Part shown: one piece after another, positions 11,201-23,282 of the stretch
How the letters are laid out: every line of letters starts with the position of its first letter
How positions within the stretch are numbered: the stretch's first letter is position 1
Assembly: GCF_032362555.1 (NCBI RefSeq)
Contig: NC_083518.1
Location: 6,398,501-6,462,500, forward strand
Length of the DNA stretch: 64,000 bases
Reading direction: 5' to 3'
Origin: Amyelois transitella
Taxonomy: Eukaryota > Arthropoda > Insecta > Lepidoptera > Pyralidae
The notes under the pieces: generated by a model
Databases searched by the model: none
What the model saw: the letters and a program-made list of their open reading frames with translations, nothing else
Told to the model about the DNA's origin: nothing
Position numbers and translations under genes: made by a program

Positions 11201-13769
11201 CCAATTTCCAATTAACCGATATTTTTACGCTGTTAGGCAGATAAATAGACGTACAGCCTGTTTAATAAAAAAGGTTTTCAATTTTTGGGTACGTGCCAGA
11301 TCAATCAATCTTGCACACCGGTTTTTATAACATATAAGGATTAATCACACATTTTCTTATGTAGGTACCTACTTTAAGTTAGTAGAACATTAGAAAAACA
11401 TCTACTCATACCCAATAATGTTTTATTTTCTTAAGATTTCTTTACCAAACCATACTGACTCGAAGAGATTACACATCGGTAAAATGTGCTACAAAACGTG
11501 ACTATGTACCACTTAGATATAGATATTTGTAGTAATAACATGCACATACGCTGTACTCTCCCCTATTCCTGTCACTTATGCGGTTATCTGATATGATGCG
11601 ATTTGTATGACATGATATACCGCTTATGGTCGATGAAGCCGCAGACTGGATACTATCTATCTACATACGGTAACTTCGTTATTTTGCGGTTACCATTATT
11701 ACGAGTATGATAGAAACTTTTTTTTGTAGTGAATATGTCAATCTCGCCTCAGGACATGGGACCTGATCAAAAATTCTAAGACTGAATGACTGTGGAAGTG
11801 CAACTCGTTTTTTTTTTCTTAAGTGGATTAATAGGGGTACCATGCGATTGTTAGATAAAGGATGGAGATTATATAATCTCATAGAAAATTGGGCTTATTA
11901 TATGAAGGAGTTGTTCATAGCTCTACTTACTTTTTTGAAACCTTTAGAATGTAATGATTTTCTATCGCATAGACAGTGTAACTGTCAGATATGTAATGTC
12001 GTATGCCGAATAGTTTACTGTAGCATAGACTACATACGACATTCATTTTGTTTTCAATATTGGTAGACCAAATAAATAACTATTATGAAAGTAAGGGGCA
12101 TATTGAGGAGTCAAAATTTAATTCACTGAATCACAACATTTCAAGACCAAATACCATCAATTCCCCTAAGTATTTTTCTAACTACTGCGGTGTGTATTCC
12201 CAAAGTAACCACGTACAATTTATCACTCTCCTTCGCACAGGAAAATGTCACGGTTTCGTATTTGAGGCAAAAATGTGGGGGAAGTGACAGACGTAGCGTA
12301 TCTACTGCTTATAAGGTACCTATATCCATTGCTCGCGATGTCGTTGCCTGCACAAATAGCGTAATATTGGTAGTTTAAGGGCATTAGCTTTGTTTATACC
12401 TAAATGTGTATAATTTTATTTTAGGTAAAAAGAAAAACAAATATGTTGTTTTAATATAATTACCTTTCCTATCAGCTAATCTTATAGCATTGAATATATA
12501 TAACATCTTGGTTTTCTCCATTTTCAAACTATCATGATAAATATTACAAAATTGTTTTCCTGTTAAACTGAAGTTTAAAAATCGAACAAAAAAAGGAGCA
12601 ATTCATACCAAACAATGGCTTAAAGTGTATAAAATTGTGCAGTAAAGGGCAAATTCAGGCGGTGCATTTCGTGCGCGCGGCATCGGTGCAATCAATAATA
12701 ATGACGGTTAATAAAAATCCTGATTGGATCCGCCGCGCCGACAATCCGATTAATACACTTTGTACACGTGAATCAATCGTACGTACAGGTATACAGGCAC
12801 AGGCACGTACACTTGTAGTGGCAAATTTTATGCTGATAGATGTTGTAGAATTTATCTGTATGATGATATACATAGGTACCCACGAGAATTCTGCTAAGTG
12901 TGCTCAAGCTTATTTTATGACAAAAGTGGGCCTTACATTTCTTTTTTAATTGGCCAGTGCATATTCTATTTCTATTTTGACGGCTTTTTTAATATAATTT
13001 GGCCATATAATGTATGTATGCTGTGTATCTATGTCTTACAAAAAATTAATAAAGCTTTTCTACTGTACTATACCATGTTAAATGATACTTTAAACAATAT
13101 TTCAGTATTATTATGCATACCCATACATAAGGAAAGAAAAAAATGAAACGAAACTGTAATTAAGCAAAATTATACGCACAGCTATTGGGCCATTTTAAAT
13201 AAAAGAGAACGGGAATGAGGGAGTTAAAAGGAAAAAAGTGATTGCTATTAGAACGGCATTGCTCGTTCATCAGAGCAATTTCTGCGGTCCAACGGAGGAA
13301 CTGTTGGTCTTCTTTTATTTTAGCTGCTGGCAACAATACGTTCGTTACCAGTGAAACGTATTCGTTCTTACTGGCAACACACTTTTACGTAGAATAGGGT
13401 GAGTTAAAAGGATTGGATGCTTGTTTGAGATATTTTGCTGCAGAAATTTAAACGCTTAGATATTGCTTATGATGTTTTTCATGTACCAATACTTCTTAGA
13501 GAGTAACGTATAGTTTGAATGCCAATGCGATGCGATGAAAGTGAGACAAAACATTCAGGGAATTGAATGTAGAATTATGATCATGACTAAACTAGGCTAT
13601 GTTCCCCTTCCCATGATGGTAATTTAGGTGTTGATAGTGCTTCAAAAGGAATTTGAAACTATTATCACAATTTTTTTTTATCGTACGTACGTGTCTATAA
13701 CAATGACATGATTCTATAATAAAGAGTCGTGTTTATGTGTATGTGTTCATAAAACACTGACGTGTCAAC
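8245..13769. other. Long gene-poor AT-rich interval
   Basis: About 5.5 kb with only short chance ORFs. Supported contents: a small tandem repeat (8888-8942) and a Helitron-like remnant near 9010-9055 (AAACTACTTAACCGATTTC wording). A GC-richer patch at 12650-12830 and an imperfect direct repeat near 13330-13375 have no clear identity. No exon with convincing splice sites was seen. Confidence 0.4.
8888..8942. repeat. Short tandem repeat, 16-nt period
   Basis: Two exact 16-nt units (8888-8903 and 8904-8919), then a degenerate continuation rich in GAATGAATC. Looks like slippage-derived microsatellite expansion. Confidence 0.7.
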
Positions 13770-13843
13770 TACTACGTGTAAAAACCTGACTTATACCCGG
13801 ATCGACGTGAAGACACAACCGACACGTCAAGCGGATGATAATG
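13770..13843 (+). mobile_element. SINE-B 3' fragment, degenerate
   Basis: Contains ACGTGTAAAAACCTGACTTA followed by a remnant of the GTGAGGA..CACAACC part of the tRNA-derived SINE-B; 5' portion absent. Confidence 0.55.
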
Positions 13844-15223
13844 TGAAAACAACCACACATATCTAACTTGAATTTTGGCATATATTTTGCTCGTAAAACA
13901 CATACGCACGTAAGAGCCAAGCCAATAAGGTGAAGTTAGTTAAACTACAGGAGGTGGGGTCGCTTCGACAAGCACTTAGCGGTGTGAGCGACGAGATAGA
14001 TACGTGATTGGTTGTTACGTTATAAAACGAAATTATTTAACCACAATATCTATTTAAATAATTTTGCAGTATGAAAATATTCGCTAATAAGAAATACGAG
14101 TGTTGACATTATTATATAGAAAAGCATGTGTCTCATCTTTTTTGTGCGTGTGTCTAGTAGTTTTTGACATACTTTTAATATAGGTACATAATAGGCAGAT
14201 GTAGTTAGTGAAAAGAAAATGTGTAGCATTCGTCAATAATTTTTTGACAAACTGAAATATATTTATGTAAATAAGGCAACGTAGTGATATGAAAAAAACA
14301 CAAGTTTTTCTTATCAAGCATGGGTACTTGTTTTGATCTCTTCCTTTTATGTTAAGTACTTTTGTCCTGTCATTTATTGGGACTTTCAGATTTGATCGAG
14401 ATATCTACGTTCAACCCTAAAATGTCTTAATACAACCTTACTATAAAGAAAATAAAGTCAAGCATTTATCGAACGTAGGTACTCTATCAACAATGTAGCC
14501 GGTGAAATCCAAACGGTTCTAATAACAAAATGCTAACTCAATCTGAGTTCCCTAGTCTGAGCCACTCAATCAACCGGATTGAACTATTGGAAACTTTAAT
14601 CTGCCACATACTGTTACTTACCGAGGAAAAATGAATTTTCCTCCGGATTGTTAGTTTAATTTCAAAATTGATTTAGTTGGATAGTTGAAATGATTCTTGC
14701 GCTTTAATACGGTGAAATGATTTTAGTTAAAATCGTGTAATTTAAGATAATATGAGTAATTTTTATAGTTTATTGTGTACGAGTATGATATCAATTGGAT
14801 ATTGTATGGCAGATTTTATTCCAGTCGTGAATAATTCCTCTCTGAGACCCCAGGATTTTCTGAGAGGTGATGACGAAACCAAGACTTCTGAAAGATTTCA
14901 AAACAAAACAAATTTTTAACTAAACAAACCGAGACAATTCATTCGTGCCTTTCATTTCAACAAAGGCAATTGAAGAACTTTTAATTCATACAAATCAGCA
15001 ATAGTACAAGTCCGGAAAAAAAGTTGCTCAAAACGAATAGAAACTTTCTACCCACAACTGTTAATGGAGTTGTTTGAGTTTGAAATAGGAACATTTTTTT
15101 TAAACAAAGAAAAAATTGTAGCTTGTAACGAAGCAAATTTCCTATTTTCTTATAAGTAGGCATGTTGTCTGTGCTGTTATATTATTTGCTAAATGTGGGT
15201 TTGATCGACTATTATTGATTTAT
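13844..15223. other. Spacer without recognisable gene
   Basis: AT-rich, no ORF with family resemblance and no repeat I can name. Confidence 0.4.
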
Positions 15224-15998
15224 AATAATAATAATAATAAAGGCGTCGGGACGTGACGACCCCATCGCCCCCTGGGTCTCCTTCCCAGTGCAATCAGTCT
15301 CCGCAGGGCAGCTTGTGGCGAGCTGTTGGGGAGTAGCGACCCCACGGACCTGAGTGCTCCCAGGGGAGGCCCCTGTTCCTCGCCTCCGATCTTCCTTCGC
15401 AAAGGTCGGAGTGGAAACCGATGAGGGACAGGACCCCTACCTCTGGCTTGCCTTAACCGGCCGGTCAGAGTGGAGTCGCGAGAGCTATACGCTCGAAGGA
15501 TGGAAGTGTAAAATGTCATAACGCCGGGGGTGCCTGACTGGATCACCACGATTTCACGCCCCGCAGTCTCACCTCTCGACATCCTTAGCCACCCACGCCG
15601 ATGTTGCCCCTTTGTTGCTTATCATGGTGACTGATTTGAGGGGCCCATTTAGTGAGTGGCGAGTCACCACCTGCCACATAATAGTCACGTATTCATGATT
15701 ATGGCAGGTGTCCGAACTTCTCCAGCAATAGCCCAGTTTAAATCCATCCAAACTTCAACTCCATAACCCATCATTTTTTTCCTTATTTTGTAATAGCTCC
15801 ACCTCCTGCCGAGACCTGTTCATGGACATATCGTGTATTGATATGGCCGGGAACGGGTTTTGGCAGGAGAACAACATAACATCAACTTCTCCAAAGGGCC
15901 TCTACGTGTTGGATTTATATCCCCACGCAAGCCTCTCAAAAATCCGGGGTGTATAGACCCGTGAAACCCAAGAGGAGAAACATAATAATAATAATAAA
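15224..15998. mobile_element. GC-rich insertion flanked by TAA-type trinucleotide repeats (Dong/R4-like candidate)
   Basis: A roughly 740-bp GC-rich block (about 15241-15982) sits between an (ATA)n run on the left (15224-15240) and another on the right (15984-15998). The right run continues into AATAAATAAATCTTTATTT, the 3' end of the adjacent minus-strand LINE, so the block appears to have inserted into that LINE's trinucleotide tail. Non-LTR elements of the Dong/R4 group are known to insert into TAA repeats, first described in the silkworm. The block has no RT motif; a 120-codon minus-strand frame (15220-15582) is Arg/Pro-rich and unrecognised. It could be a non-autonomous or internally deleted derivative; family identity is inference. 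Confidence 0.45.
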
Positions 15999-17095
15999 TA
16001 AATCTTTATTTGATAAAATTACACGTACAGATAACATGAACTCTGAAGTCTGTGTTAGTTAAAACTGTGCTACAGACCTCAGACTTCCCACACTGTTGAT
16101 ACAATTTGAAATTATCAAATAAATATCACAAAGTAATATATAAAGCATTTAAAAAAAAAAAAGATAAAGTACCTCAAGACTACCATTTTACATAATAATA
16201 ATATACTGGTTGGTTAAACTACATTTACGAATAGATCTTCTACAGCATCATAATCCATAGTTTTTAATCTCTGTATCAAAACATTTTTGAATTCGTGATT
16301 ACTATATTTTCTTATTGTTTTGACATTTTTATATAATTTATTATAAGTCTTTGGAGCACAATAGTCATAACCTTTCTTTGCAAAAACTGTATTAACCCAA
16401 GGTACGGGTACTTTTGATACTCTCTTTGTACAGATAGATAACTGAGGCACATTACATCTATGGTATCTACGTAAACAATGATAAATATACCTACAGTTTC
16501 CTAACGGTTAATACATTACAGGATAGATATAATTCAGTAGTTGGATATCTAAAAGGCAAATGCTTCATTACTTTTAAAATAGCTCGTTGAGCCCTCTCTA
16601 ATTCAATTAGATACGTTTTTGATGCACCGCCCCATGAACAAATGCAGTATGAGAGAATGCTTTCACACAGGGATTTGTAACTCAGATTCAGAACATCGTC
16701 ACCAGCCACATTGCGTAGAAGTTTAAAGACATAAATCAGCCTGCGTATTCTCTTTGCTAGTTCAGATATTTGTGGCTCCCAGCTGAGACCTTCATCAATA
16801 ATTACACCTAAGTATTTTACCGCTTTTTCCCGAATTAAATAAGGACAATTACACAGCTTTTTCACAGCAATTCTTATAAAATAAAAGTTTCCTGTATAAA
16901 ATTTGTAAAATATAATATGGCTACCAGATTGTTTGCGTGGACTTCTGTGTATTACATAAGTTAACTTAGTTTGCAGATTGCATCCAACAAAGATGGCCCA
17001 ATAACATAGCGCCCTATATTCCTGGAACCAGGTTGAAACATGTCCGGCCTCCGATCTCGTGTAAGATAGAACATCAATCTTCAGATACATTGTAT
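15985..17095 (-). mobile_element. CR1/jockey-superfamily LINE, 3' fragment
   Basis: Minus strand. The 3' end carries AAATAAAGATTTATTTATT and an (ATT)n tail; upstream of it lies about 600 bp of RT thumb coding sequence and a C-terminal tail. It ends near 17095, a typical 5' truncation. It differs clearly from the RTE-like LINE in tail and protein. Confidence 0.75.
16214..17090 (-). pseudogene. Decayed reverse transcriptase C-terminus of the CR1/jockey-like LINE
   Basis: The frame ending at 16491 includes VKYLGVIIDEGLSWEPQI, SYKSLCESILSYCICSWGG and LERAQRAILKV, the pattern after the RT catalytic core in CR1/jockey-type LINEs (expected LG(V)xxD, Y..P/S..YG..WG, LQ/ER-Q-R.LR). A stop at 16491-16493 is followed, one base out of frame, by YIYHCLRRYHRCNVPQL and then an open frame to 16214, so a single-base frameshift splits the C-terminus. 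The part upstream of residue 90 is poorly matched and may hold more shifts. Non-functional. Confidence 0.75.
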
Positions 17096-17205
17096 CGAGT
17101 TCCGATAGACGTTGGCTAGTATTTCAGTATATACTTCGATTTCTTTGTTAGGAACTTTGATAACATATTATTCTTGTGCCTAAGTGCTGTAAACTATGTC
17201 ATCTT

Positions 17206-17690
17206 TGCTGTATTATGTCTTAATGATGGAATTGAGATTCAAATAGTGACATGTTAGCAAGTCCATTGTGTGTAAGATGAATAAAAAAAGAAACCTCATT
17301 AGCCTATCTTTTTTCCTCCTGGCGTTAGTCTTGGTTGCATCCTCACTGGACGAGTCTGGGGTATGCCTTTGACCATGGATCCTGGATAAGGTTAAGGGTT
17401 AAGGTTTAATCAAAGCGACTTCCATCTGACCACCGCAACCTTTGCAGGTAAACTTTACCCATATTGGATCGGTCAGGGTTAAACATCCAGTTGCCTGAAT
17501 GTGCAGGTTTTCTCACGATGTTTTCCCTCACCGTAACAGCATCGGCCTTATTCGCCTTTCCTTTTATTTACGTAATATGTTCTTTCTTCGCTACCAGACC
17601 TGCATGGAAGCTTGCACTAGCTGAATGTGCGCCTATTCCCTTAGTCGCCTTTAATGATATCTTTTCTAAAGTGCTGGGAACCACCGGGAC
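17206..17690 (-). mobile_element. SINE-A interrupted by a nested SINE-B
   Basis: The left part (17206-17308) holds TTAATGATGGAATTGAGATTC, ATTCAAATAGTGACA and a decayed version of the next section up to AGCCTATC. The right part resumes at 17631 with GCCTATTCCCTTAGTCGCC and ends with GTGCTGGGAACCACCGGGA. The interruption carries a near-direct repeat (GCCTATC at 17302-17308, GCCTATT at 17631-17637), the expected target-site duplication. Confidence 0.8.
17309..17630 (-). mobile_element. SINE-B nested inside SINE-A
   Basis: Minus-strand copy: the 3' end TTCCTCCTGGCG is at the left, then the GTTGCATCCTCACT, GACCATGGATCCTGG, CCGCAACCTTTGCAGG and TCACGATGTTTTCCCTCACCG blocks shared with the copies at 24925 and 49434. 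The tRNA-like head is not recognisable at the right end. Younger than the SINE-A it interrupts. Confidence 0.8.
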
Positions 17691-18360
17691 AATCCAACTC
17701 ATAAAATCTAATAATCAGGATGTCAAAGATATAAAACAGGAATTATTGCCATTTTCGTGATATTTGTCCATGGTTACCTATTTAGAATCATCAATACTAA
17801 ATATGTTGTAAACATTAAGCCCCTTTTTGTGTGTAAACTGCTATATTAATAACATTATGATAGTAATTGCTTCCCGTTGAATAATAACACGAATATTTAT
17901 GCTTAATGCAAACAGCCAGTTTCAGATAAAATCAACAGTCGTATCCCACTCGTAAACGTTTGAATCTGAATAATAACAGTATGCAATAACAAATGAGTGT
18001 TGCCAGTAAACCTGTTGAGTGCAAGAAGATGTAGCCGTGACGCTACGGTACGCCAGACGTAAGCTTGGCACTAACGACTCCATTTATTTCACTCTCCTCT
18101 ACATTTCTGCACTTCTGGTGCTGTTTTCAATTTGTTTTGAGAAACACATATGGATAACAGCCTTAAAAATATATTTAAGAATGTTCAATAGATTTTTTAA
18201 AACATGTTTAGCACATTTGTGTTTTAGGCAATGGGTTAGTACGAGTAAGCTGTCACTATAATTAAGCCTGAGCTGAGCATATCATTTCGGTCTTTTTGAA
18301 ACTGTTGGTCTACCGGTAAGGGATTAATACTTGACAAATTAATAAAAATACAACCAAAAT
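17691..18360. other. Spacer
   Basis: No gene or named repeat recognised. Confidence 0.4.
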
Positions 18361-18370
18361 AAAAAAAATA

Positions 18371-20286
18371 CATACATACATACATACATAAAATCACGCC
18401 TCTTTCCCGGAGGGGTAGGCAGAGACTACCTCTTTCCACTTGCCACGATCTCTGCATACTTCTTTCGCTTCGTCCACATTCATAACTCTCTTCATACAAG
18501 CTCGGCGGTTTCGGGTACTTTTGACCTGACCCTTTACCAGGACGTCCTTAATTTGATCAAGATACGTTCGTCTAGGTCTTCCCACTCCGACCTTTCCCTC
18601 CACACTCTCCTTGTATATCTGCTTAGTCAACCTGCTTTCATTCATCCTCTCCACATGACCGAACCATCTTAACATACCCTTTTCTATTCCTGTAACTACA
18701 TCTTCTTTCACATCACAACATTCCCTTATCACGCTGTTCCTTATCCTGTCACTCAATTTCACACCCATCATACTCCTTAACGCTCTCATTTCCACTGCAT
18801 TTATTCTGCTTTCATGCTTCTTTTGCCATACCCAACTTTCACTCCCATACATTAATGTCGGGACCAACACGCCCCTGTGCACAGCCAGTCGAGCCTTTTT
18901 GGATAGTTTCTGACTGCTCATAAAGGCATGCAAAGCTCCATTCACCATGTTCCCCGCGTTCACTCTCCTTTCAATATCACTATCATACTTGCCATCTGAT
19001 GTAAACTTTGATCCTAGATATACAAACTCTTTCACTTGCTCCACTTTTTCTCCTCCAATCAAAATATTACATGCTGTCATTTCTTTCTCCATTTCAAAAA
19101 CCAGTGTTTTAGTTTTACTTACGTTCACTTTCATTCCTTTCTCTTTTAAAGCTTCATGCATACAGTTTACCATCCCCTGTAACTCCTCCGCTGATGACGC
19201 CAGTATAACCTGATCGTCGGCATAGAGCAGACATTTGACGAGTAACTCATTCATCCTTAATCCACTTTTAGACTCTTGCAAATCTGTCAAACAGCTATCC
19301 ATAAATAGGTTGAACAGCCACGGTGACGCAACACATCCTTGCCTAACGCCTTTCTCAATCTTAAACCACTCAGTGTGCGCTCCGTTTATCCTGACACAAG
19401 CACTCGAATCCTCATATAAGGATTTCAGTGCTCGTATTAAGAGACTGCTCACCCCATGCATAGAAAGTGCTGACCACAATTCATTCCTCTCAACTCTGTC
19501 ATAGGCCTTTTCCAGATCTACGAATGTGCAATAGACTTTTTGACTCTTGGCCAAAAACTTTTCGGCTATGCACCGCAAGGAAAAGACCTGATCAGTACAT
19601 CCCATTCCCTTTCGAAATCCCGCTTGAGCATCCCATATTTTGTCATCAGTTTCATTCCTGACTCTATTAATCAATACCTTAGCATACAATTTGCCGACGA
19701 CGCTAAGCAGGCTTATACCACGATAATTTTTGCAGTCCAGCTGTGACCCTTTTCCTTTGTAAAGTGGCACGATAACAGCCTTACACCAATCTTTTGGTAC
19801 TCGGCCGCTTCTCCAACACAAATTGAAAAGGCAGTACAACTGACTAGCTACTACGCCTTTTCCTGCTTTAAGCATCTCGACCGACACTCTATCACACCCA
19901 GCAGCCTTTCCCGCTTTCATACTCTTAAGTGCTTCCACAATTTCGAACATTTCAATTTCGCCTTCCATCTCATTCTCTTTTTCTTCGCTATAGCAGAAAT
20001 CTTTCTTATTTCCTTCCTTTTTTTCAAATAAACTTTCAAAATAGTCCTTCCATATCTTTAGTACACATTCTTCTCCTTTCACAACGCTACCATCCTGGCA
20101 TCTGATCCTAGTCAGCTCTCTGGTTATAGTATTTCCTCGGGCTGACCTTACGGATTTCCAGAATACTTTCAGATTTGACTGAAAGTCTTCTGATAGCCTT
20201 TTATCAAAATCCTTACATGCTTCATTCACATCTTCATCTGTAACCTCTTGCATTCTTAAGTTAGCTTTTGCTGCTAACAAATCCAG
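18371..20286 (-). mobile_element. RTE-like LINE copy 3, 5'-truncated, with an internal deletion
   Basis: Minus strand. The CATA tail is at 18371-18391, and the sequence matches copy 1 up to ACAAATCCAG at 20286, where it breaks off. The flanks share AAAAAAAATA (18361-18370 and 20291-20300), a plausible target-site duplication of 10 nt or more in an A-rich target. A few base differences from copies 1 and 2 exist (for example near 19173 and 19278). A 66-bp segment present in copy 1 (about 1682-1747) is missing here. Confidence 0.93.
18394..20286 (-). pseudogene. LINE reverse transcriptase ORF without endonuclease (copy 3)
   Basis: Open for about 630 codons to the TGA at 18394-18396; the first six codons of the ORF that begins at 20304 come from flanking DNA. 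Contains the linker, the complete RT (KGKGSQLDCKNYRGISL, GFRKGMGCTDQ, VDLEKAYD, RQGCVASPWLFNLFMD, YADD) and the C-terminal region. The 66-bp deletion removes 22 codons of the Lys-rich linker in frame. Without the endonuclease domain it cannot be autonomous, although the RT itself looks intact. Confidence 0.9.
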
Positions 20287-20300
20287 AACAAAAAAAAATA

Positions 20301-21790
20301 ACATATATTTATCACGTTTAGGAAGTTTATGTCGTTAATTTTCACAAGTAAAACACTAGTAATATCAAAGGTCTCGTTCAGTAAATTTCGTGAATACAGA
20401 GAAGCCAATTAAACCTTGCCATATCCTAAATAACCAGGTTAATTGGATGGGCCAATTGGGGTATATCTATTTCAAATGGCTCACCTGTTTCAAGCTGTTT
20501 GACTTACATCCTAATTAGAAACAACGGTTGAATTTTCACGCTTAAAACTGACTTAGCGTGGAGTCATTCGTATTGAGACATACAGTTCAGTTAATTCAAG
20601 CCAAACTTTATATTATCTAAAGCTAAGCCAAACATATATAGATTTTTCTGTTGCTCCATTATGTCTGTATATTCGCCCTATTATCCTATCTATAAAGGCT
20701 TAGTATTATATTAAGTAAAACTTTCGAAAGGAAGTCTACCTAGAATAAGTTATATTGTTTCAAATGACATAGCAAAAAGGTATTAGGAAGTTATTAGATC
20801 TTTTTTTCCAAATTGCCTGGCTGACATCAGGTGCCTAATTTTTAGAGCAAAAATTAAAGGTCCTTTAGAAATGTAGGAAACCATATAGCGCAGGACGCCG
20901 ACAATACCGGGGCCTTATTTGTCTTTAAACTTATCATAAAATTAAACTCAATAGTTTTCAAACAAGGAATTTAATCTGTGTGTAGCAAGAGTCACAGGTA
21001 GCTCAATTAATTGAGTCTCAGTGACAGGTTGTCCAATTAAACTTGAAATCCCCGAGAATCTAAACCAATTAAAACGCGCCCGTGACCGACTGTTCCGGGT
21101 AATCTAGGTAAATAAATGATTTCCGAAATTCGCTTAGCACAATTTAAATGCATAAATTAAAGAGTTTAAGCGATGGATATTTTGAGGAACAAGTAAGGTC
21201 ATCGCCAAACAATGGGACGTATTCATGTTGAAAAACTCACATGACTTACTGTACAGTACTTACATATTTATATCTAGGTACATAAATTTTGATTATGCCT
21301 CTTTTTCGACTAAATAGTCTTATTTTGCTTCATTACATTGAAAAAAGAAAGTAATTCCTCATCTTTTTTTATAACTATGTAGAAGTACTATTTTTTGTAA
21401 AATTTGTAAATTTCTGTGCAATAATGATGTGTACAATAAACAAACAAAATGAAACTTTCTGTTATAAATTTAGAATTCAATATATTCTTCTCTTTTCAGG
21501 TATAATTATGCACTCATAATGATATTGTGAAACAGCACATACTTTAATGTAAGTAACGTAGTTGTACGTTTAATTAATTAACTTTGTGTGGTTTATGAAA
21601 TAATGAAGTCTGTTATTGTGTTTTGTAAATTATGGAAAATTAGTTTGTGGCACCAGCTTACTCTAAATTTATGAATCTACAGATTAACTTCGTTCAAACT
21701 CGCTGAAAGACAGCTATTAGGATCTCCTAGTATATCCTCAGCGGATCCCAATAAATATACGTCGTTTATCAGGATATTACAAAAATATAG
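20301..21790. other. Spacer
   Basis: AT-rich; no exon or repeat family identified. Confidence 0.4.
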
Positions 21791-21850
21791 AATACTAGCG
21801 GCCCGCCACGGCTTCGCCCGTGGTGCGTATCCGCAGATATTGTACATTTT
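21791..21850. mobile_element. Helitron-like / CGGCCCGCC-type repeat end
   Basis: Contains ATACTAGCGGCCCGCCACGG and CTTCGCCCGTGGTGCGTATC, a GC-rich signature that ends with CTAG-type sequence and is widespread in lepidopteran genomes. I read it as the end of a non-autonomous Helitron-like repeat; the family is an inference from recall. Confidence 0.4.
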
Positions 21851-23015
21851 AATGGTACCTTATCGAATTTTCATGATCGTTTCAGTATGTCCGAAGTTTA
21901 GCCCTAACAAACAAACTATCACAGTAACAAACTTTACCCATTTGTTAAAGTAGTATAAAGGTACAAATATATTTTTCAATTTCGCTCTTTAGAAATTAAT
22001 TAGTCCGTAGATAACCATTAACGACCTAACATTGTACTTTATCTGGGCTCTCGTGGGAATAAACTTACATAATTCTCATTCCCAAAGTTGGCTTATTTGA
22101 TTGTTTGTTCATTTGATAACATAAATTCTAAACTTTGATTTTTGTTATCTTTATGTTAATTTAATAAATAGGTAAGCGTATTAAAATATTGCGTACCGTT
22201 AATGTATTTATAATATTGCAGCAAGAAGCTCTAGACTTTGAAACTTGATCTAAGCAAGTCCGAAGGAACGATTAGGTATTCCCGGAACTTGGTGAATCAA
22301 TTTGGGAATGCATCCACAACACTTGTATTTACGCCGTTTGAAGGAAACCAACTCCTACATTTACGATGCAATTCCTTTAGCATACTGTTGCAGTTCAGTG
22401 ATACATTTAACAACGCTAGATGGGCAGAGCCTAAGATACAGTTAAACTATACATTATATATATAACTACAATTGAACTATAACAAAATGTCCAATTTGGA
22501 TATGAAAATCTTAATCTAAAAGAAAAACTAATTGAATAAAAATGTGTAATTTTTTAATTCAGGTTAGTTGTCCTCTGCTCTTCTCCATATGGATGAGCAA
22601 ACATAATTTTATTAAAGATGTTAAAAATAGCATCATAATTACATCTTAACAGAAAAAAAAAGATTACGCATACAATTAGGTAACTATCGTCCTCGTAATA
22701 CAAGACTCTTTATACGTTGATGCTGATATCTATAGGGCGTACACAGCGTCCGAACAGAAGCGAATCCGTAATTAAAAGGAGATTCTCTCCTGTTGTTTTA
22801 CGGCGCCCCGACGTCTAGGGCACAGTGGAACATTCATTATGTAGGGTTGATACTAGTTGTACTGGTATATTATATAAATTAGAAAACATATTTATTGGGG
22901 TACTCCCAATGGGATTAGCAAAGACAATGGATTTCCACTTGCTACGATCCCAACAGACCTCTCCCGCTTTCTTCACACTCATTACTCTTTACGTGCATAT
23001 TCGACGATTATTAAA
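21851..23015. other. Spacer
   Basis: No convincing gene. A somewhat GC-rich stretch at 22730-22830 has no open frame of interest. Confidence 0.4.
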
Positions 23016-23282
23016 AACATACATACATACATACATATCATCACGTCTATATCCCTTACGGGGTAGACAGAGCCAACAGTCTTGAAAAGACTGAAAGGCC
23101 ACGTTCAGCTATTTGGCTTAATGATAGAATTGAGATTCAAATAGTGACAGGTTGCTAGCCTGTCGCCTAAAAAAGAATCCCTTGTTTGTAAGCCTATCCC
23201 TTAGTCGCCTTTTACGACATCCATGGGAAAGAGATGGAGTGGTCCTATTCTTTTTTTTTATTGGTGCCGGGAACCACACGGC
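23016..23282 (-). mobile_element. SINE-A, full-length copy
   Basis: The best-preserved minus-strand copy: (CATA)n tail, ATCACGTCTATATCCC, the stem-loop, the central core, CTTAGTCGCCTTTTACGAC, GGGAAAGAGATGGAGTGG and GGGAACCACACGGCA. Flanks share AAAACAT (23014-23020 and 23283-23289), a short target-site duplication candidate. Confidence 0.92.

Noticed and set aside
12635..12949. 104-codon plus-strand ORF
   Set aside because: The start is ordinary AT-rich spacer with a GC-richer patch; the minus strand is equally open, and no motif is present.
15220..15582. Minus-strand 120-codon Arg/Pro-rich ORF
   Set aside because: Lies in a GC-rich repeat and ends in a leucine run encoded by the trinucleotide repeat; no protein family seen.
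17464..17760. Plus-strand 98-codon ORF
   Set aside because: It reads through a SINE-B and the end of a SINE-A.
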